Shown in pieces: positions 41,691-51,475 of a DNA stretch of 64,000 nucleotides (positions are counted from its first letter, which is position 1; each line of letters starts with the position of its first letter). Below the pieces are notes generated by a model that saw only the letters and a program-made list of their open reading frames with translations, was not told the origin of the DNA and did no database searches. Location of the stretch: assembly GCF_001890765.1 (NCBI RefSeq), contig NZ_KV878783.1, forward strand, positions 3,128,771 to 3,192,770, written 5' to 3'. Source of the stretch: Spirulina major PCC 6313. Its GTDB lineage: Bacteria > Cyanobacteriota > Cyanobacteriia > Cyanobacteriales > Spirulinaceae. The position numbers and the translations under genes are program-made.

Positions 41691-44552
41691 TTATGATGAG
41701 GGTTGACCGTGGCGGCTCGTTACGACATCCGTTTCCGAATTGACATCATCCACAGAATTCACCAACAGAGCAACGGGAAAATGTGCCAAAGTATCCCGCA
41801 AAAACAGCGCGTCCTGACTGTTGAGGGTTTGACCGCTGATCAGATCGCACCAGTGGGACGGAGAGCCGGGGGGGAGGGACAGGCGGGTTTCGTGCCACAC
41901 CTGCTCACCGAGGGGCAATTCTGTATCACTGACAATAGAGGTGAAAAAGCGAGGGGCGATCGCGATCGCGGTATGGTTGCCCCAAGTGCGCGTAAACGCC
42001 ACCACATGATCCTGAAGACTACCAATCACCGTTAATTTTTGATAATCCCCCCGTTGAAACACCTCTACAAATTGCCGCCGCGCCTGCAACAGTTGATAAA
42101 TCAAAAAGAGCTTGACGCGCCCATCCTCCGGTTTTTCGAGCAAGGTTTTTAGTAAATCAAGGGGATCTTTGTCCCAGGCTTTTTTAATCGCCCGCAGATA
42201 CTTCGTGCGCAGTTTATAATCCACCGGGCGGCGATTATCGGGATCAACCAAACTCAGATCCCATAATTCCGTCCCTTGATAAATATCCGGCACACCCGGA
42301 GCCGTCATTTTTAGCAACACCTGCGAGAGTGAATTAAAGACACCGTAATGTTGAATCTTCCGTTGAAAGACACGAAATTCAGTTAAAAAATCATTCTTCG
42401 GACTCGGTTTTAAAATGCGCTCTGCAAACTGAGTAAAGCCATCCTCATACCCAGTATCCGGTTTGAGCCAAGCGGTATAGACTTTTGCTTCTCGAATCGC
42501 TTTAACAGTGTATTCTTTAATCCGCTCGACAAATTCATCATGATCAGTATCGGTGAAGGGAAATGTGCCGATCAAGGTTTGATAGAGAAAATATTCATCA
42601 TTGGTATCTGGCACATCCAAACCCGTTTCCGGGAGACAGATTTTTTGCGCGGCATTTAAGGCTTGCCATTTGCGTAATTGAGCATCCCATTCATCGGGAA
42701 TTTCGGAGAGGACGTTAATGCGCGATCGCACATCTTCACCTCGTTTCGTGTCATGGGTGGCGGTGGCGTTCATTGTGTGAGGCCAGTTGGCACATTTGAG
42801 GTGATTTTTTTGGTGAAATTCCTCCAAGGATACGCCGAAATAGAGGGGGTTTGACCCCACTTCATTGAGAGAAGTTAAACGGTTATAAATATACAGCACT
42901 GTATCTTCAATACCCTTCGCCATCAGGGGCCCAGTGAACTGTTGCAGGCGCATCACAAACAGTAACCATTGCTGCTGTTCTTCATCGCTCAAATAGTCGT
43001 CAAATTCCAGCAAGAGGAATTTTTCAATGAAGGTTAGTTCATTTAAGAAAACGGGAATATTTTCTTTGGCTTGCTGAATGACTTGGGTGATGTGGTTGCG
43101 ATCGCTCGAACTAATATCATCGTTATTAATATAGGTACGGTACACGGGAAACAGCGCCATCACCTCGACGAGGGCGGATTTCAAACCGTAGAGGGTGAAA
43201 TCACTGGCGTAGCGGTAGCGGATCGAGACCTGTTTGAGGAAGTGGGCCAGGTTATCAATATCCCCGGCCAGGTGTTTGCTAATAATCAGGCGTTTTTTCT
43301 CGTCAATGAGGCGATCGCAGTCAATCGATGCACCAATGAAGCGGTGATAAATGTCGGTGAGAGTCTGCTCATTTTCCTGTTGACAGAATATCCCATTGAC
43401 TAAATTGAGGAAATCATAGCCCGTCGTGCCTTGGATCGGCCAATTGAGGGGAAGTTCTTCGTGGGTTTCGAGAATTTTCTCAATGGTGAGGTAGGTATGG
43501 TTGGCGCGATCGCGCAGTCGGAATAAATAGGTGGAAGGATCGAATAAACCATCAATATGATCAATGCGAAGCCCGTGAATTTTGCCCGCTTCGATCAGTT
43601 CAAAAATGAGTTGATGGGTACTTTGGAAAACGTCTGGATCTTCAATGCGGAGGGAAATGAGATCATTGACGGTAAAAAAGCGGCGATAGTTTAATTCTTC
43701 ATTTCCCACCTTCCAAAATGCTAACCGAAAGAATTGATCTGAGAGTAATTCTTCAAGGCGATTAAAACTTTCTGGAATTCCGACTTGACCATTAAACAGC
43801 TTGATATTCGTCGCAATGAATGCGTGAATATCAGCGTTATCATTCCACAACTCCCAGAGCATACTTTTAATAAAGGCGATCTGGTCGTAGCGTTCGCTGC
43901 CCTCTTCCCCGGATGGAATATATTTCAAGCCGTATAAAACGCCGAGAAACTTCACAAAGTCGGGATGTTTGCGGCCGAGAGTTTGGCGGAGTTGCCCCAG
44001 GTTATAGGCTAAAACAGCGGTGTAAGACTCAATCCGAATCGGAAATTTCAGATCGTAGTAATTAACACTAAACCCCTGTTCATCGTATTGCAGTTGGAGT
44101 TCACCACTTTCGAGGCAATCCCCATAGAATTTGCCTAAAAACGGGGCGAGCACTTTACCGCGAATGCCTTCGTAGGGGTGATCCCATTGAATGTCAAAGT
44201 AGTTTTTATATTGGGAATCGCTGCCGTTTTCTAAGACATCCATCAGCATTTGATTTTGACTATCAAAGGCCATGTGGTTCGGCACAATATCTTGCAGCCA
44301 TTTGATCTGATGGTCTTGGAGTTTGGCGGTGAGGTCTTCAAACTGTTCCGCGCCGCCGAGTTCGGGGTTTAACTGGGTGGGATCGGCCACGTCGTAGCCG
44401 TGGGTGCTGCCGGAGCGGGCTTTGAAAATGGGGGAGGCGTAGAGGTAGGGAATGCCCAATTCAGCGAGATAGGGGACGATCGCTTTGGCGTGTTTGAAGG
44501 TGAATTGGGGGTTGAATTGGAGCCGGTACGTGGCGAGGGGCAAGTGCATCAT
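41691..44552 (-). CDS. treY: Maltooligosyl trehalose synthase
   Basis: TreY turns the reducing-end glucose of maltodextrins into an alpha-1,1-linked trehalose unit. The 953-residue GH13 protein has the landmark order: TYRLQFNPQFTFKHA near the start, SGSTHGYDVADPTQLNPELGG, QDIVPNHMAFD, GLRIDHIDGLFDP (catalytic Asp region) and LELFLTELTFIEKFLL-like and TATHDTKRGEDVRSRI motifs, ending with LPPGSPSHWCDLI. The length is near the cyanobacterial norm. It lies 50 bases downstream of treZ on the same strand, so treZ and treY probably form one operon: TreY makes the trehalose end, TreZ releases it. Trehalose plus glucosylglycerol would provide osmotic and desiccation protection. Confidence 0.95.
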   Translation of the reverse strand: MMHLPLATYRLQFNPQFTFKHAKAIVPYLAELGIPYLYASPIFKARSGSTHGYDVADPTQLNPELGGAEQFEDLTAKLQDHQIKWLQDIVPNHMAFDSQNQMLMDVLENGSDSQYKNYFDIQWDHPYEGIRGKVLAPFLGKFYGDCLESGELQLQYDEQGFSVNYYDLKFPIRIESYTAVLAYNLGQLRQTLGRKHPDFVKFLGVLYGLKYIPSGEEGSERYDQIAFIKSMLWELWNDNADIHAFIATNIKLFNGQVGIPESFNRLEELLSDQFFRLAFWKVGNEELNYRRFFTVNDLISLRIEDPDVFQSTHQLIFELIEAGKIHGLRIDHIDGLFDPSTYLFRLRDRANHTYLTIEKILETHEELPLNWPIQGTTGYDFLNLVNGIFCQQENEQTLTDIYHRFIGASIDCDRLIDEKKRLIISKHLAGDIDNLAHFLKQVSIRYRYASDFTLYGLKSALVEVMALFPVYRTYINNDDISSSDRNHITQVIQQAKENIPVFLNELTFIEKFLLLEFDDYLSDEEQQQWLLFVMRLQQFTGPLMAKGIEDTVLYIYNRLTSLNEVGSNPLYFGVSLEEFHQKNHLKCANWPHTMNATATHDTKRGEDVRSRINVLSEIPDEWDAQLRKWQALNAAQKICLPETGLDVPDTNDEYFLYQTLIGTFPFTDTDHDEFVERIKEYTVKAIREAKVYTAWLKPDTGYEDGFTQFAERILKPSPKNDFLTEFRVFQRKIQHYGVFNSLSQVLLKMTAPGVPDIYQGTELWDLSLVDPDNRRPVDYKLRTKYLRAIKKAWDKDPLDLLKTLLEKPEDGRVKLFLIYQLLQARRQFVEVFQRGDYQKLTVIGSLQDHVVAFTRTWGNHTAIAIAPRFFTSIVSDTELPLGEQVWHETRLSLPPGSPSHWCDLISGQTLNSQDALFLRDTLAHFPVALLVNSVDDVNSETDVVTSRHGQPSS

Positions 44553-44602
44553 GGGAGTTAAACGCGTCCTAAAGCGGCAATGATACGGGTTAAGGGTGAG
44601 AG

Positions 44603-46426
44603 CTAGGATTGACTGTGGTATAACACAACGGCACGGGGTGCGATCGCAACGTCATCCCCCCCAACACATTGATCGGGGGCATCGCTGCCGGGGCCGTGCC
44701 ATGGGGCGATCGCAGAATCGAGTTGCAGACTCCACGATCCCGACGGGGCAGTAATGGGAAGGGGGCGATCGCTGAAATTAAACGCGAACCAGACGCGCTC
44801 CGCCTGCCACTGTCGCTCAACGAGTAGGCTCGGATGCTCTGGATTGGGGGTGACTTGAATGTGGTTTAAATCCAGATGATGGAGGGGTTTGAGTTGGTGG
44901 CGCAGTTGGATCAGGGTTTGATAGAACTGTCGCAACAGGCCGCCTTGACCGCTCCAATCCCAACTCAAGACAGACTCTTGAAACACCGCCTCACCTTGGG
45001 GGTCGGGGATTTTATCCTCTGGCCAGCCAAAGGCTTTAAATTCTTCGGCGCGTCCCTGCCGTACTCCGTCGATCAACCCTGGATCGCTGTGGCTGACGAA
45101 ATATTGAAAGGGGCGGGTTTCGCCGTATTCTTCGCCCATGAAGAGCATCGGCACAAAGGGCGAGAGGAAAAGGAGCGCCGCCGCCAGTTTCAGCCCTTCA
45201 AAGTCTGTCAGTTGGGAAAGGCGATCGCCCAGTAACCGATTGCCGATCTGGTCATGGTTTTGCACACAAACCACAAAGTTTTTGCCCTGACAGCCCTGGG
45301 GATCGTTGCCGTGGTTGCGGCGACGGTGGGGCGCATATTGGCCCGTATAGATATAGCCTTGGCGGTAGCTGGTGGCCAATTGCTCCACGGTGCCGAAGTC
45401 GCAATAGTAGCCCGACTGTTCCCCGGTGATCAGGGTGTGGACGGCGTGGTGAAAGTCGTCGCACCATTGGCTATCGTGACCAAACCCGCCCGTGTCGCGG
45501 TCTTGCAAGACCCGCACATCATTAAGATCACTTTCGGCGATCAAATAGCGGGGATAACTCGCCGCGCTCAGGTCAGCCACCGCCGCCCCCAATGCCTGCA
45601 AAAAGGGCCGGGCACTAAAGTCATAAATCGCATGGACGGCATCAAGGCGCAGCGCGTCGATGTGGTAGGTGTCGAGCCAGTAGCGGGTGTTTTCGATGAA
45701 GAAGTTGCGCACCTCGTTGCTGTCGGCTTGGTCGTAGTTGATCGCGTCGCCCCAGGGGGTGCGGTATTGGTTGGTGAAATAGGGGCCGTAGGGCCAGAGA
45801 TAATTCCCTTCGGGGCCGAAATGGTTATAGACCACATCGAGAATGACGGCAATCCCCGCTGCATGGCAAGCGTTGACGAGGCGTTTTAATCCCTCTGGCC
45901 CGCCGTAGGACTCCTGCACGCCGTAGAGATAAACCCCGTCATAGCCCCAATTGCGCGTCCCTGGAAAGGGGGCAACGGGCATCAGTTCGATCGCATTCAC
46001 GCCTAAGTTTTTGAGATCCTCAAGGCGAGTAATGATCGCGTCAAACGTCCCCGCTGGGGTGAAGGTACCCACATGGAGTTCATAGATGATGTAGTGATCT
46101 AAGGCGTGATTGCGCCAGTCGTGATCCGACCACGCGATCGCACCGTGATCCACCACCATTGAGGGGCCGTGAACGCCCTCCGGTTGGGCATGGGCGGCGG
46201 GGTCGGGGCGTTCGAGGTCGCCATCGAGTTGATAGAGATAGCGGCTGCCGGGGGGGGTGTCAGGTGCGATCGCACTCCAATAACCCCCCGATTCCGGCGC
46301 GAGGGGAATGATGCGATCGTGCGGAGCCACTAGATGCACTGCCACCGCCTCACGGCCAGGAGCCCACACCCGAAACTCGCAGCGATTTTCTCCGATGTAC
46401 CAACTACCCACACGCATACTCAACAC
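44603..46426 (-). CDS. treZ: Malto-oligosyltrehalose trehalohydrolase
   Basis: TreZ hydrolyses the alpha-1,4 bond next to the trehalose unit made by TreY, releasing free trehalose. The 607-residue GH13 protein begins with a beta N-terminal domain (VRVWAPGREAVAVHL-type, residues 10-35), followed by YIIYELHVGTFTPAGTFDAII, GYDGVYLYGVQESYGGPEGL, LDVVYNHFGPEGNYL and RLDAVHAIYD (catalytic Asp) and FLSPFVPMLFMGEEYGE (the conserved GEE). Start ATG 46426 or 46414. First gene of the treZ-treY operon. Confidence 0.95.
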   Translation of the reverse strand: MLSMRVGSWYIGENRCEFRVWAPGREAVAVHLVAPHDRIIPLAPESGGYWSAIAPDTPPGSRYLYQLDGDLERPDPAAHAQPEGVHGPSMVVDHGAIAWSDHDWRNHALDHYIIYELHVGTFTPAGTFDAIITRLEDLKNLGVNAIELMPVAPFPGTRNWGYDGVYLYGVQESYGGPEGLKRLVNACHAAGIAVILDVVYNHFGPEGNYLWPYGPYFTNQYRTPWGDAINYDQADSNEVRNFFIENTRYWLDTYHIDALRLDAVHAIYDFSARPFLQALGAAVADLSAASYPRYLIAESDLNDVRVLQDRDTGGFGHDSQWCDDFHHAVHTLITGEQSGYYCDFGTVEQLATSYRQGYIYTGQYAPHRRRNHGNDPQGCQGKNFVVCVQNHDQIGNRLLGDRLSQLTDFEGLKLAAALLFLSPFVPMLFMGEEYGETRPFQYFVSHSDPGLIDGVRQGRAEEFKAFGWPEDKIPDPQGEAVFQESVLSWDWSGQGGLLRQFYQTLIQLRHQLKPLHHLDLNHIQVTPNPEHPSLLVERQWQAERVWFAFNFSDRPLPITAPSGSWSLQLDSAIAPWHGPGSDAPDQCVGGDDVAIAPRAVVLYHSQS

Positions 46427-46576
46427 ACCTAATGATTCACAATATTGGCCAATGCTTGATTGAGTCGATTGTACTCAATCTGTCCATTGACCGATGCAGG
46501 GGTGCGATGCGGATTCCCCTCCCATCCTGCCGGACGTGGATCAAGCCTTGACTTATTTTTGCCAATCTCGCCAGGG

Positions 46577-47455
46577 TTAACAGCCTCGGATCAACCGCCA
46601 ACCGCGTCTAAGGCCATAACCCAGACTCTTAAGGTTCAGATGAGGACTCAGAAACCGCCAGCCAACCGCCTGCAAGCGACGCCAATAAAATCCCAGGGTA
46701 TAGATGCCATCCCGCCACCGTCGTCCCCAGGAATTGATCTGAATCCCGCCTGGATCGAGGCGTATCCCGTGGAGGTTGTAGTTCGAGACATTGAGAGGAT
46801 TCAGACGAGTCAGATGCGCTCGTTGGGCCAGGGTTTCATAGGCCAGGCCAGAGCGGTTTTCGGGTTTCTCGGTTTCATCAATCCATTCCCATAGCATCCA
46901 GGTGAGGCCAGCGGCTTCAAATTGAGCGATATTCTGGGAAACTCCCTGCGATCGCAGATACAAGCCAATGGGAATTTCCGCCCAGATCCCATGTTGCCAA
47001 ACCCATTGCGAATCAAAACAGGCTTTGAACGCCCAAGACTCTCCCGTTAAACACGAGATTTTGACAACTCGGCCCACCACACCACTACCAACATAGGCGA
47101 CTCGCAAGGTTAACCGATGACCCCGACAGCAGAGATGGTAGGTGGTTGACTTGGGCGGGGCGAGAAACCATCCAATGGGGATGGCTAGGGCATCAAAGAA
47201 CCGCTGCAATTCTCTCACTGGAAACGACTGTGACAGGGCAAGGGGAAGCTGGCCAAAATAGAGGCGATCGCACCTCCAGGCGTAACACGTCTGTTGACAG
47301 AGGCGATAGAACTGCCAGGGGGACAGGAGTTGACGGGCGGCGATGACTTCGATGAGGGCTTCGGGGCGAGCGGCGATCGCCTCAAAATTGGGCGAAGTGT
47401 TGTTGGGTTCCTTGAGCGTCAATGGTGAGGGCGAAACGTTTAAGGGGGCGAACAT
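46577..47455 (-). CDS. Orphan protein with kinase-like segments
   Basis: A 292-residue protein, no firm family. The central part resembles a protein-kinase small lobe: VGSGVVGRVVKI (glycine-loop-like, about residue 122) and SWAFKACFD (Lys), then helices (GLYLRSQGVSQNIAQFEA). The large-lobe catalytic HRD is missing; at its place LNVSNYNLHGIRL is seen. The DFG position is DPGGIQI. It looks like a pseudokinase or an aminoglycoside-kinase-like remnant. Upstream and downstream intergenic gaps are short. Its N-terminal 90 residues have a Trp/Cys-rich helical segment (SPWQFYRLCQQTCYAWRC). Function unknown. Confidence 0.45.
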   Translation of the reverse strand: MFAPLNVSPSPLTLKEPNNTSPNFEAIAARPEALIEVIAARQLLSPWQFYRLCQQTCYAWRCDRLYFGQLPLALSQSFPVRELQRFFDALAIPIGWFLAPPKSTTYHLCCRGHRLTLRVAYVGSGVVGRVVKISCLTGESWAFKACFDSQWVWQHGIWAEIPIGLYLRSQGVSQNIAQFEAAGLTWMLWEWIDETEKPENRSGLAYETLAQRAHLTRLNPLNVSNYNLHGIRLDPGGIQINSWGRRWRDGIYTLGFYWRRLQAVGWRFLSPHLNLKSLGYGLRRGWRLIRGC

Positions 47456-47627
47456 AGGCGGCGGTTCACAGTGACAGACTCAAGACTTGAGCGAGATCGA
47501 TAATCTGCAAGGGTTCCGCCTCCATTTGGGTTTGTCGGCGTTGATGAATAGTATCGAAACTCTAAGACCGCCGGAATTCAGTATTTAGTATATCGAGCGT
47601 TGAGAGTTCGCTGTGGGTTAGGATTGG

Positions 47628-47653
47628 GCGATCGCCGTGATCACGGCGATCGC
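47628..47653. terminator. Perfect 26-bp palindrome containing two HIP1 sites
   Basis: A perfect palindrome with GCGATCGC at both ends (47628-47653) overlaps the stop codon of the DUF985 gene. It can form a 12-bp stem, probably a terminator for that gene. Confidence 0.55.
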
Positions 47654-48141
47654 TTCACAAAATCAGCCAACTCTGGCCACAGTTCCGGAAACTGCGCCCG
47701 AATTTCCGCCGCCGTCGCCACCCGCATATCCCGATAATCAAACCCCGGAGCCACCGCCTCCCCCAACAGGCCATACTCCCCTGATTCCAAAATGGCCGCC
47801 TTCCAATAGCCCCCCGGCACGAGGAGCTGCGGCACTTCCCCCCGCGCCCCATCTAAGCCCAAGGTCACCCGCTGTAACTGCCCTGCCAAATCCACCAAAA
47901 TATAGGTGATCGGATCACCCGTGTGGAAATAATGCATAATATCCGATCGATTTTGATGGAGATGATCCAGGGGGCGATCGTCGGTTAAGAGGTAATAAAT
48001 CGAGGTCATCATCGCCCGATTTGTTCCCTCGCGTGGGGTCGAAATTTCGTCTGTGGATCGATAACTTTCCGCAAAATATCCCCCTTCAATATGCTCGATC
48101 AATCCTAATTTTTGAATCCAGTCTTGTTTTTTCATCGTCAT
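47641..48141 (-). CDS. DUF985 cupin-type protein
   Basis: A 166-residue cupin of the DUF985 (Cupin_5) family, start ATG 48141 (MTMKKQDWIQKLGLIEHIEGGYFAE). Family motifs: EGGYFAESYRS, IYYLLTDDRPLDHLHQNRSDIMHYF (with the His), LVPGGYWKAAILESGEYGLLGEAVAPGFDY. Cupins of this type bind a metal ion and may act on small molecules or sugars, but the role is not known. The 23-codon upstream frame is not conserved-looking. Confidence 0.8.
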   Translation of the reverse strand: MTMKKQDWIQKLGLIEHIEGGYFAESYRSTDEISTPREGTNRAMMTSIYYLLTDDRPLDHLHQNRSDIMHYFHTGDPITYILVDLAGQLQRVTLGLDGARGEVPQLLVPGGYWKAAILESGEYGLLGEAVAPGFDYRDMRVATAAEIRAQFPELWPELADFVKRSP

Positions 48142-48205
48142 AAAAGATCCTGTCCGGTCACGATCTGAACCCATTAAACCCCAAATTGCCACGAGGCCCG
48201 CCATC

Positions 48206-48307
48206 GCCAAGAACTAAAGTTCTTGGCTCATCGCGAAAATGGGCTGAAGCCCACTCTGGAACCCGTTTTAACGGGTTTTCGCTCTGAGGCGGGGATTTCA
48301 ATCCCCG
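48206..48307. repeat. Four adjacent perfect hairpins
   Basis: Four palindromes stand in a row: 48206-48227 (GCCAAGAACT / AGTTCTTGGC), 48240-48253 (TGGGCTGAAGCCCA), 48260-48277 (AACCCGTTTTAACGGGTT) and 48290-48307 (CGGGGATTTCAATCCCCG). The spacing is 6-12 bases. The sense is intergenic between DUF985 and the sulfotransferase; likely an RNA-level repeat cluster. Confidence 0.75.
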
Positions 48308-48318
48308 ACTGGAGTGGC

Positions 48319-49236
48319 TTAATCCACGGTTAACCAGTGGGAGAGATCCCGGTGGATGAGGTCTTGGGTGGCGAGAATATCAGCTTGGAAACGGGGTAAG
48401 ACTTGGCGGCGGAGTTGGGGGGTGAGTGTGGGGGGGGCTGCCACGTTGGCGCGGTAGGCTTTGGCGGCGAGGGGTTGACGGATGCGGGCCGGAATCAGGG
48501 GGCGCAGCATTTTTTTAATCCAATTATCTTGGGTTAAAAAATCATGAATGCTGACGTTTTTTTGGACTTGTTGGGTAGTGTTGTGGCGTGTGCCCATATC
48601 CGGCTGAAAGGTGGGATCAAGCTCTAAAAATTCAAATAGACTGGCGAGAAATTGCCGGGGCTGTTGTCGCCAATCGTCGTAAAGATAGATTTTTAATTGT
48701 TCACGGGGAAAGATGGACTGATAGCGTTGGAGTTGTTCGGCATATTGGCCGACGGCGTGGTAGTGCCAGGCGGGGGAAAAGTTTTGCGCGATGCGATCGC
48801 CCTCCGCTGCCAGGGCCTCACGAAAATCACTCAACCACTCCCGCCCATCGCGCCGCAAATGGAGAAAATGGGAGAAGGCGCGATCGATGGGATTGCGCAA
48901 AATCGCCACCAGTTTCGCCTCAGGGGTGTAGCGGTGAATCCGTTCCGGCACGCCCGGCCAATAGAGATACATCGTTGAAGCCTCGCCCCGTGCGATCGCC
49001 CCGGTTGCCCCGTCAAACAATGCCTGATACGCCCCCCACTCATTTACCGATGCCGTGGTGAGGGAGCCGCGCTCATCCCGTGGCCCGTTGAAGTGCAAAC
49101 TATGGCCCTCGAAGGCGAAAAAATGCGGCTCCTTAACGGCACTCATAAACACCTGGGGATGCTGTTGCAGATAGGCATAGAGGGCGGTGGTTCCGGCTTT
49201 GGGCGCACCCAGGAGCAGAAAATTCGGTTCAGTCAT
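48319..49236 (-). CDS. PAPS-dependent sulfotransferase
   Basis: A 305-residue sulfotransferase, moving sulfate from PAPS to a carbohydrate or other acceptor. The 5'-phosphosulfate loop NFLLLGAPKAGTTALYAYLQQHP (residues 5-26) and the 3'-phosphate motif LVAILRNPIDRAFSHFLH (about residue 106) are both present, as is KEPHFF. Cyanobacterial homologues often modify extracellular polysaccharide. No signal peptide or membrane helix is visible. Confidence 0.88.
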   Translation of the reverse strand: MTEPNFLLLGAPKAGTTALYAYLQQHPQVFMSAVKEPHFFAFEGHSLHFNGPRDERGSLTTASVNEWGAYQALFDGATGAIARGEASTMYLYWPGVPERIHRYTPEAKLVAILRNPIDRAFSHFLHLRRDGREWLSDFREALAAEGDRIAQNFSPAWHYHAVGQYAEQLQRYQSIFPREQLKIYLYDDWRQQPRQFLASLFEFLELDPTFQPDMGTRHNTTQQVQKNVSIHDFLTQDNWIKKMLRPLIPARIRQPLAAKAYRANVAAPPTLTPQLRRQVLPRFQADILATQDLIHRDLSHWLTVD

Positions 49237-49425
49237 GGTGAGAAGGGGGCAAGAACGTGAGGGTATTGAAGTGCGATCGGGTGTTCTAAATTTTGCGTCA
49301 CAGCAGGACTTTCGCCCGGTCAGGTAGGGTAATCCGCATCCTCATTGGGGGGAAATCCTTGCGTGATAATGATCAGCGACGATCCACAATACAAGTCTAG
49401 AACCCGTTAGCGACAGAACGAAACT

Positions 49426-51372
49426 ATGGCAACCGTACTCGAACAAGGCAATATTACGATCCATACCGAGAATATTTTTCCCATCATCAAGAAATCCCTC
49501 TACACGGATCATGAAATTTTCTTGCGGGAGTTAATTTCCAACAGTGTGGATGCGATCGCCAAATTAAAGATGGTCTCCTATGCCGGTGAAGTTGACGGCG
49601 AATTACCCGCTCCGAAGATTGAAATCACGGTAGATGCCGACGCTAAAACCCTTTCCGTCTCCGATAACGGCATCGGCATGACTCCCGATGAAATCAAAAA
49701 ATATATTAACCAAGTCGCCTTTTCCAGTGCCGAAGAATTTATTCAAAAATACCAAAAAGACCCCGACCAGCAAATTATCGGTCACTTTGGTTTAGGGTTT
49801 TATTCTAGCTTCATGGTGGCGAAGCAAGTGGAAATTGAAACCCTCTCCCACCGGCCCAACTCCCCCGCCATTCACTGGTCTTGCGACGGTTCCCCCGCCT
49901 TTGAACTCACCGAAGGAACCCGCACCACCCCCGGCACAACGGTGACCTTAACCCTGATGGATGAGGAAACTGAATACGCCGAAGCAGCTCGCATTAAACA
50001 GTTAATTAAAACTTACTGCGACTTCATGCCTGTGCCAATCATGATGGGCGAAGAACGGCTCAATCAAGAAAAAGCCCTCTGGAAGGTTTCCCCCCAAGAT
50101 TTAAAAGACGAAGACTATCTTGAATTCTATCGTTATCTCCACCCCTTCCAAGAAGACCCCTTACTTTGGGTTCATCTCAAAACAGACTATCCCTTTGTCC
50201 TCGATGGTATCCTCTATTTCCCCCAAATCCGTCCTGATGTGGATGTAAATAAAGGACAAATTAAACTGTTTTGTAACCAAGTGTTTGTCAGTGATAATTG
50301 TGACGACATTATCCCGGACTTCTTGCGGCCCTTGCGCGGCGTGATTGACAGCACCGATATTCCGCTGAATGTGTCCCGGAGTGCGTTGACGAGCGATCGC
50401 ACCGTCCGCCGCATCGCTGACTATATCTCGAAAAAAATCGCCGATCGCCTCAAACAAATCTTCCGCGAAGACCGCGCCAAGTTTGTCCAGTGCTGGCAAG
50501 ATGTGGGCACATTCATCAAGTTCGGCTCCCTCAAAGACGACAAATTTAAAGAGCAAGTCGCCGACATCATCATCTACAAGAGCACCCATCAAGAGGACGC
50601 GCCCCAAGTGGAAGTCCAAACCGAAGGGGATGATGAATGGCAAGACACGCCCACCAATGACGGCTATACCACCCTCAAAGACTACCTCGAACGCAATCAA
50701 GAAAAACACGAAAACCGTGTGTTCTATTGCACCGATGCCGGTTCCCAAGCGCCCTACGTGGAACTCTACAAAAATCAAGGGATGGAAGTCCTGTATATGG
50801 ATTCCTTCATTGATACGAATTACTTTATTCCCTTCTTGGAGCGGGAATATTCCGAAGTAAAATTTGCGCGGGTGGATGCAGAACTTGATCAAAGCTTGCT
50901 CAATAAAGACGAGTCGGAAATCGTTGACCCCACCACGAATAAAACCAAGAGTGAGGTGATCAAGGAGTTATTTGAAAAAGCCTTAGAAAACAGCAAAATC
51001 ACGATCCGGGCTGAATCGATTAAGTCCGAAAATCCCCAAGGCACGCCCCCCGCGATGGTGATCATGCCGGAAGAGTTGCGCCGCATTCAAGAGATGACGG
51101 CCTTGATGCAACAGAAGGATATGGAATTTCCCGATATGCACACGTTGCTTGTGAATACGGCGCATCCGATGGTACAAAATCTGCTCAATTTGTCCCAAAG
51201 TAGCATTGTGGATGGGTCGGGTGAATCCCCCACGGCAACGCTAGTTAATCAAATGTGTCAGCACATTTACGACTTGGCATTGATTTCCCAAAAGCCTTTT
51301 GATGCGGACAATATGAAGGCATTTGTGGAGCGTTCTAATGTGCTGCTGACGAAGGTTTCTGAGCGGCTGTAA
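49426..51372 (+). CDS. htpG: Hsp90-type chaperone HtpG
   Basis: HtpG is the bacterial Hsp90 homologue, an ATP-driven dimeric chaperone in the cytoplasm, in cyanobacteria important for heat, cold and light stress and phycobilisome assembly. The 648-residue protein has the ATPase motifs FLRELISNSVDAIAKLK (residues 24-40), DNGIGMTPDE, GHFGLGFYSSFMVA, and the middle and C-terminal dimerisation regions (FIDTNYFIPFLEREY, MVIMPEELRRIQEM). It lacks the eukaryotic MEEVD tail. A strong terminator follows at 51414. Confidence 0.97.
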   Translation: MATVLEQGNITIHTENIFPIIKKSLYTDHEIFLRELISNSVDAIAKLKMVSYAGEVDGELPAPKIEITVDADAKTLSVSDNGIGMTPDEIKKYINQVAFSSAEEFIQKYQKDPDQQIIGHFGLGFYSSFMVAKQVEIETLSHRPNSPAIHWSCDGSPAFELTEGTRTTPGTTVTLTLMDEETEYAEAARIKQLIKTYCDFMPVPIMMGEERLNQEKALWKVSPQDLKDEDYLEFYRYLHPFQEDPLLWVHLKTDYPFVLDGILYFPQIRPDVDVNKGQIKLFCNQVFVSDNCDDIIPDFLRPLRGVIDSTDIPLNVSRSALTSDRTVRRIADYISKKIADRLKQIFREDRAKFVQCWQDVGTFIKFGSLKDDKFKEQVADIIIYKSTHQEDAPQVEVQTEGDDEWQDTPTNDGYTTLKDYLERNQEKHENRVFYCTDAGSQAPYVELYKNQGMEVLYMDSFIDTNYFIPFLEREYSEVKFARVDAELDQSLLNKDESEIVDPTTNKTKSEVIKELFEKALENSKITIRAESIKSENPQGTPPAMVIMPEELRRIQEMTALMQQKDMEFPDMHTLLVNTAHPMVQNLLNLSQSSIVDGSGESPTATLVNQMCQHIYDLALISQKPFDADNMKAFVERSNVLLTKVSERL

Positions 51373-51413
51373 GCCCATCGCCAACGGGTTAAACCATGGC
51401 ATGGTGCTGATGC

Positions 51414-51445
51414 AATGGGGCAGGGACATCCTGCCCCATTTTTTT
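51414..51445 (+). terminator. Intrinsic terminator after htpG
   Basis: Perfect 11-bp stem AATGGGGCAGG (51414-51424) with CCTGCCCCATT (51430-51440), a 5-base loop, then a T run. Classic rho-independent terminator. Confidence 0.92.
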
Positions 51446-51475
51446 GTGAAATTGTAAGGTGAACGGGTTCGATCG

